The notes beneath the pieces are model-generated. The model searched no databases. It saw only the letters and a program-made list of their open reading frames with translations, and had not been told where the DNA came from. Positions 6,121-8,067 of a stretch of 8,067 bases of DNA are shown here, one piece after another; position 1 is the first letter of the stretch; every line of letters starts with the position of its first letter. The position numbers were made by a program, and so were the translations under genes. The stretch lies in the NCBI GenBank assembly GCA_002450255.1, contig DJYW01000078.1, positions 1-8,067 of the forward strand. The letters are read 5' to 3'. Origin of the DNA: Gammaproteobacteria bacterium UBA6968 (GTDB lineage: Bacteria; Pseudomonadota; Gammaproteobacteria; Pseudomonadales; Azotimanducaceae).

Positions 6121-7988
6121 TCGTCACCCTAGCTGGCCATGTCGATCACGGTAAAACCGCCCTAGTGCGAGCCTTGTCCGGTGTCGAAACCGATCGGTTA
6201 GCGGAAGAGCAGCGCCGCGGGTTAACCATCGATCTGGGTTTCGCTTATATCGATGCAGGCACCATTGGCTTCGTCGACGTACCCGGACACCATCGATTTA
6301 TACACAACATGGTGGCAGGTATTGCACACCATCAGCATGCATTGTTAGTGATTGCAGCGGACGACGGACCCATGCCGCAAAGCCGTGAGCATTTGGACAT
6401 TCTAAATCTGCTTGGCCTGCAACATGGCAGCATCGTTTTGAGCAAAAGCGATGTGTGCGACACCGAACGACTAGAGCAATGTCGACAAGAAATCCGGCAG
6501 TTAGTCGCGAGCACTTTTCTGGCAAATGCACCAATTTTCACTACCAGCACACAAGACCCGGGCAGTATCGAATCGGTACTTATGCACCTGCGCGCTCAGC
6601 AAAAACAAAACGAGCAAACCGTTGGCCAACGGCTGTTCCGCCTGGCCGTAGACCGCACCTTCACCATTAAGGGCGCCGGGCTGGTAGCCACCGGCACCGT
6701 ACATTGTGGCCAAGTCCAGGTGGAATCAACCTGCTACCACTTTCCTAGCGGTAAACCCGTGCGTGTTCGCAGTATTCGTGCCCAGGACCGAATCACCAGC
6801 AACGCGTCGAGTGGTGAGCGCTGCGCGGTCAATCTGACGGGGCTAGCGCCAGAAGAACTTAGCCGCGGGGATTGGCTGCTCACCGAACCCAGCAGCGGTT
6901 ATCAAACCCTCCACATTCGCTTGCAGCTGACGAACAGCTTCGCCGAAAAAGCAAAACAACGCATAAAACACTGGCTGCCGGTACACATCTATCACAACAC
7001 CAGCCATACCACCGGGCGACTGGCTCATTCGAAACTGGCTGACCCGGAGAAACTGCACTTCGATCTGGTTCTGGAGCAACCTATTGTTTGTCAACACGGC
7101 GACCGACTCATACTGCGCGATCAAGGCCTCGACCAAACTATCGGGGGAGGCGAGATTTTGTTCGCAGAACAAGGCTTGGTTAGAAAGCGTAATACTTCGC
7201 AACGACGAAGGCTGATTACTGCTCACCAGGCAGACTCCGCAGCCGCCGCGCTAGATCATTTGTTGAGCACGGGGCCGGTTGATATCAAGGCATTCCAGCG
7301 ATTCCGAAACCTGCCGGACAGCGTTATCAATGAAATCAAGCAAAGCCAACAAACCCTCACCATAGACTCAGATTTAATACATGCGAAAGTCTGGTCCGAG
7401 TACAAGCAACTCGCGCTAGACGCGGTCAAAGAGGCGCTGGCACCAGATACGCAACAGGTCGATGCAACGACAAGCGGGCAAGGAATGCGTGAGAATGGAT
7501 TGCCCAAACTCATTCCACCGCGTCTGCGCCTGCGTCTTTTAAATGACCTGGTGAGCGATGGCAAACTCGATCACGTCGGCGGGTGGTATCAGTTATCCGG
7601 CCATAAGGCAGCACTACCCACGCACTTGGAAGTACTTTGGAAGCGTTTAGGTCCTCTGTTAAGTCATCCACAGGCACCCAGTAGCGGCGATTTAGCGAAG
7701 CAATTCAAACTCGCCCAGGGTGAACTGGAAATTGCGCTCAACCAGCTCGTCAAATACGGGTTGCTCGTGAGGGTGGCGGAGCATCGTTATTATCCGCAGT
7801 CCACGCTACAGGAACTGGCCAAAACCACACTGGGATTAGTCGCTGGCGAGGGCTTTAGTGTCGCGCAGTTCCGCGACCATACCGGCATCGGCCGCAATAT
7901 CGCGATTGAAATACTTGAGTACTTCGACAGCCGTGGTTTCACACGTCGGGAAGGCAACTTCCGTAAGATACTGCGACAAGCTTTGTAG
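6117..7988 (+). CDS. selB: Selenocysteine-specific translation elongation factor
   Basis: A GTPase that binds Sec-tRNA(Sec) and the SECIS hairpin of selenoprotein mRNAs, delivering selenocysteine to in-frame UGA at the ribosome. The protein is 623 residues (E. coli SelB has 614). The G domain has GHVDHGKT (7-14), RGLTIDLG (34-41), DVPGH (54-58) and SKSD (109-112) in the place of the usual NKxD/TKxD. Two beta-barrel domains follow: RLAVDRTFTIKGAGLVATGT (175-194) is typical of domain II, and domain III runs to about 355. From about 365 to the end lie the winged-helix domains that bind SECIS RNA, closing with FRDHTGIGRNIAIEILEYFD (585-604) and GFTRREGN, nearly the same as E. coli. The start overlaps selA by four bases and lacks its own strong ribosome-binding site, so translation is probably coupled to selA. 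No clear terminator follows. Confidence 0.96.
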   Translation: MIVTLAGHVDHGKTALVRALSGVETDRLAEEQRRGLTIDLGFAYIDAGTIGFVDVPGHHRFIHNMVAGIAHHQHALLVIAADDGPMPQSREHLDILNLLGLQHGSIVLSKSDVCDTERLEQCRQEIRQLVASTFLANAPIFTTSTQDPGSIESVLMHLRAQQKQNEQTVGQRLFRLAVDRTFTIKGAGLVATGTVHCGQVQVESTCYHFPSGKPVRVRSIRAQDRITSNASSGERCAVNLTGLAPEELSRGDWLLTEPSSGYQTLHIRLQLTNSFAEKAKQRIKHWLPVHIYHNTSHTTGRLAHSKLADPEKLHFDLVLEQPIVCQHGDRLILRDQGLDQTIGGGEILFAEQGLVRKRNTSQRRRLITAHQADSAAAALDHLLSTGPVDIKAFQRFRNLPDSVINEIKQSQQTLTIDSDLIHAKVWSEYKQLALDAVKEALAPDTQQVDATTSGQGMRENGLPKLIPPRLRLRLLNDLVSDGKLDHVGGWYQLSGHKAALPTHLEVLWKRLGPLLSHPQAPSSGDLAKQFKLAQGELEIALNQLVKYGLLVRVAEHRYYPQSTLQELAKTTLGLVAGEGFSVAQFRDHTGIGRNIAIEILEYFDSRGFTRREGNFRKILRQAL

Positions 7989-8067
7989 CCCGTCTCGGTC
8001 GCGGATGGCTATCGCGTTTATGACTAACTGGCTTAACTTGCTCCTTAAAAAGCACAGGAGAAAGCAC
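7989..8067. other. Tail after selB, leading into a probable next gene
   Basis: No gene lies within these 79 bases. A weak bulged hairpin (8000-8016) lacks a T-run and is not called a terminator, so transcription may continue from selB. The window ends seven bases after AGGAG. Confidence 0.5.
8056..8060 (+). promoter_or_regulatory. Shine-Dalgarno sequence for a gene starting at or just after the window end
   Basis: AGGAG followed by seven bases (AAAGCAC) up to the last base places a start codon ideally at about 8068. The product is unknown. CTCCT at 8041-8045 could pair with this AGGAG across a ten-base loop and partly hide it. Confidence 0.5.

Noticed and set aside
8000..8016. Hairpin after selB as a terminator
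   Set aside because: The stem is only four plus two pairs with a bulge, and no T-run follows.

Overview
The window looks like a chromosomal piece of a gammaproteobacterium with moderate GC content. The main reasons are a type II (allosteric) citrate synthase very close to Enterobacteriaceae/Pseudomonas GltA, a divergent sdhC start right beside it (the classic gltA / sdhCDAB arrangement), and a selA-selB pair of proteobacterial type. No mobile element, CRISPR array, rRNA or tRNA gene was found, and nothing looks recently transferred. Genus cannot be told from sequence alone.

Layout. (1) Positions 1-87, minus strand: the first 29 codons of sdhC, cut by the window edge. (2) 88-534: a long divergent regulatory region with a plausible sdh promoter and at least four inverted repeats. 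(3) 535-1830, plus: gltA, followed at 1850-1873 by a clean intrinsic terminator. (4) 2115-3011, minus: a 3-hydroxyisobutyrate dehydrogenase / tartronate-semialdehyde reductase family enzyme, convergent with gltA. (5) 3253-4329, minus: an extended short-chain dehydrogenase of the dihydroflavonol-reductase-like group, substrate unknown. (6) 4330-4761: a divergent intergenic region with small dyads and a GATC cluster. (7) 4762-6120 and 6117-7988, plus: selA and selB, overlapping by four bases. (8) 7989-8067: a short tail ending in a good Shine-Dalgarno sequence, suggesting that another plus-strand gene starts right at or after the window end.

How the genes work together. gltA and sdhC are TCA-cycle genes read in opposite directions from one shared region, so co-regulation by dyad-binding regulators is plausible. 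selA and selB form the core of selenocysteine incorporation: SelA makes Sec-tRNA(Sec) and SelB delivers it to UGA codons that carry a SECIS element. The partners selC (tRNA-Sec), selD and any selenoprotein gene are not visible here. The two minus-strand oxidoreductases are both NAD(P)-dependent, but no shared pathway can be read from the sequence.

The window is mostly ordinary core metabolism. The points most worth a second look are the structured sdhC-gltA spacer, the selA UGA stop embedded in the selB start, and the unassigned extended SDR. I see no convincing sign of a novel multi-gene system.
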